Origin: Butyrivibrio proteoclasticus P6B7
GTDB lineage: Bacteria; Bacillota; Clostridia; Lachnospirales; Lachnospiraceae
Assembly: GCF_000622085.1 (NCBI RefSeq)
Contig: NZ_JHWL01000014.1
Span: 1-64,000 of the forward strand
Length of the DNA stretch: 64,000 nt
Direction: 5' to 3'
A model generated the notes under the pieces. It was not told where the DNA came from, made no database searches, and worked only from the letters and a program-made list of their open reading frames with translations. The stretch's first letter is position 1. Each line of letters begins with the position of its first letter. This document shows, in pieces, positions 63,237 to 64,000 of this stretch. The translations under genes and the position numbers were made by a program.

Positions 63237-63589
63237 TGGATTAGGCGGGAGTCGAACCCGCGTCCAAAAATTCATCCCCTGTACTTCTACTATCGTAGTC
63301 AATTATTCTGGAATTCTGCATTCCTGTTCCCTCATATCCCCGATAATTGACAATCAAGGATAATCGGTAGCTTCATGATACGACCATGACCGCAAAGCTT
63401 AAGCCATGTCGTTTCCTACAAAGTTTGACGCCAGTTACTAAATGTGTAGGTGCACTTAGGCTGACGGGCTGCGCTTAGGCAGCGAGTGCTAAATTATCTT
63501 CAGCGTTTAATTTTAATTTGAGGTTTAACGCACCGTCCTGCGGATAGCTTCTCCAGCTTCAAAATCCCTGTCGAAACCTTTACTAACCC
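63237..63589 (-). ncRNA. ssrA: Transfer-messenger RNA
   Basis: A 353-base tmRNA. The 5' end GGGTTAG (63589) pairs with CTAATCC near the 3' end, with one G-U pair, to form the acceptor stem, and A at 63237 is the discriminator. The T-arm GCGGGTTCGACTCCCGC and the D-arm-like GGTTTCGACAGGGA are intact. CCA is not encoded. The tag frame at 63504-63475 reads AEDNLALAA then stop. Together with SmpB it rescues stalled ribosomes and marks nascent proteins for proteolysis. The gene lies directly after smpB. Confidence 0.95.
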
Positions 63590-63607
63590 TTATTAAGTTG
63601 CCTTACC

Positions 63608-63636
63608 ATTATATCGGCATCAGCAACTATTTACAA
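63608..63636 (-). promoter_or_regulatory. Promoter of ssrA
   Basis: On the minus strand TTGTAA (63631-63636), 17 bases, then TATAAT (63608-63613). It is 18 bases before the mature tmRNA 5' end, so a short leader would be removed by RNase P. Confidence 0.7.
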
Positions 63637-63671
63637 TATACTATTAGTTAAAACATCAAAAAAGTCAGTGA

Positions 63672-64000
63672 TTACTTGAACTTGAGCTTAAATTCCTTCT
63701 CAGCCTCTCTCTGCTGGTCCTTCTTAGCCATATCAGCTCTCTTATCATAGAGCTTCTTACCCTTTGCAAGACCAACTTCAACCTTAACCTTGCCATTCTT
63801 GAAGTAAACCTCTAAAGGAACCAGAGTGTAGCCCTGAACCATCTTCTGCTGTTCAAGCTTTCTTATCTCAGCCTTGTGAAGAAGGAGCTTTTTAACTCTA
63901 AGGGGATCCTTATTAAAGATGTTACCCTTCTCATATGGGCTTACATTCATGCCCATAATAAAGGCTTCTCCCTTATCAATACTTATCCAGGCCTCTTTAA
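63672..64000 (-). CDS. smpB: SsrA-binding protein SmpB, C-terminal part
   Basis: The frame is open to the right edge of the window; the start lies outside. The visible 108 codons cover the conserved core ([20 protein letters not shown]), [20 protein letters not shown] and the basic C-terminal tail ([20 protein letters not shown]) that enters the empty mRNA channel. It binds tmRNA and is required for trans-translation. ssrA follows 82 bases downstream with its own promoter. Confidence 0.95.
   Translation of the reverse strand, partial: KEAWISIDKGEAFIMGMNVSPYEKGNIFNKDPLRVKKLLLHKAEIRKLEQQKMVQGYTLVPLEVYFKNGKVKVEVGLAKGKKLYDKRADMAKKDQQREAEKEFKLKFK

Overview
The window looks like chromosomal DNA of an anaerobic, low-GC Gram-positive bacterium, most likely a Lachnospiraceae member near Butyrivibrio or Pseudobutyrivibrio. 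This is inferred from protein style and gene content, not from a database match. Supporting features are the NfnAB electron-bifurcating transhydrogenase pair, formate-tetrahydrofolate ligase with FolD, FtsK/SpoIIIE, strong GGAGG ribosome sites, many lipoproteins and single-membrane-span surface proteins, and a tmRNA tag ending in ALAA. Nearly all genes are on the minus strand. The exceptions are aroC, potABCD and one unknown gene.

Layout. 1-155: start of a WXG100-type gene cut by the window edge. 664-8483: a leuB, membrane glycosyltransferase-like, ilvD, ilvB, L,D-transpeptidase run, which combines branched-chain amino acid synthesis with two envelope genes. 8563-11364: yajC, tgt and a VanY-type carboxypeptidase. 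11706-12809: aroC (+). 12861-14918: a membrane protein coupled to a lactonase-fold Pgl. 15139-18882: potABCD polyamine importer (+). 18960-25562: a dehydrogenase coupled to a secreted protein, GH25 lysozyme, LD-carboxypeptidase, a tandem class II aldolase and proA. 25646-33126 is the accessory stretch: an AraC remnant, three paralogous lipoproteins, a short tandem DNA repeat, a duplicated (WG-repeat + membrane protein) gene pair and an orphan membrane protein. 33318-42941 is housekeeping: 5-FCL, two flavoproteins, MOP flippase, ybeY, a degenerate PgpH-like HD protein, phoH, rlmH and a MORN protein. 43165-54120: nfnB/nfnA, a zinc-ribbon/TPR protein, folD, fhs, ftsK, an unknown gene (+) and proB.

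54214-62648 is the most unusual region. It holds four head-to-tail paralogous genes. Each encodes a cytoplasmic zinc ribbon, a basic juxtamembrane stretch, one membrane helix, a large exported region and a C-terminal transglutaminase-like Cys/His/Glu domain. Two have expanded Q/N/Y/G-rich linkers, and the first gene in the transcription order has Cys replaced by Ala at the catalytic position. This is the best candidate for an undescribed surface system. The window ends with a small zinc-binding lipoprotein, ssrA (tmRNA) with its promoter, and smpB, which runs off the right edge.

Other signals worth checking are an inverted repeat that would bury the Shine-Dalgarno of the secreted-protein gene at 20578, a terminator placed just before the leuB ribosome site, and the loss of HD metal ligands in the PgpH-like protein at 39075-40286.
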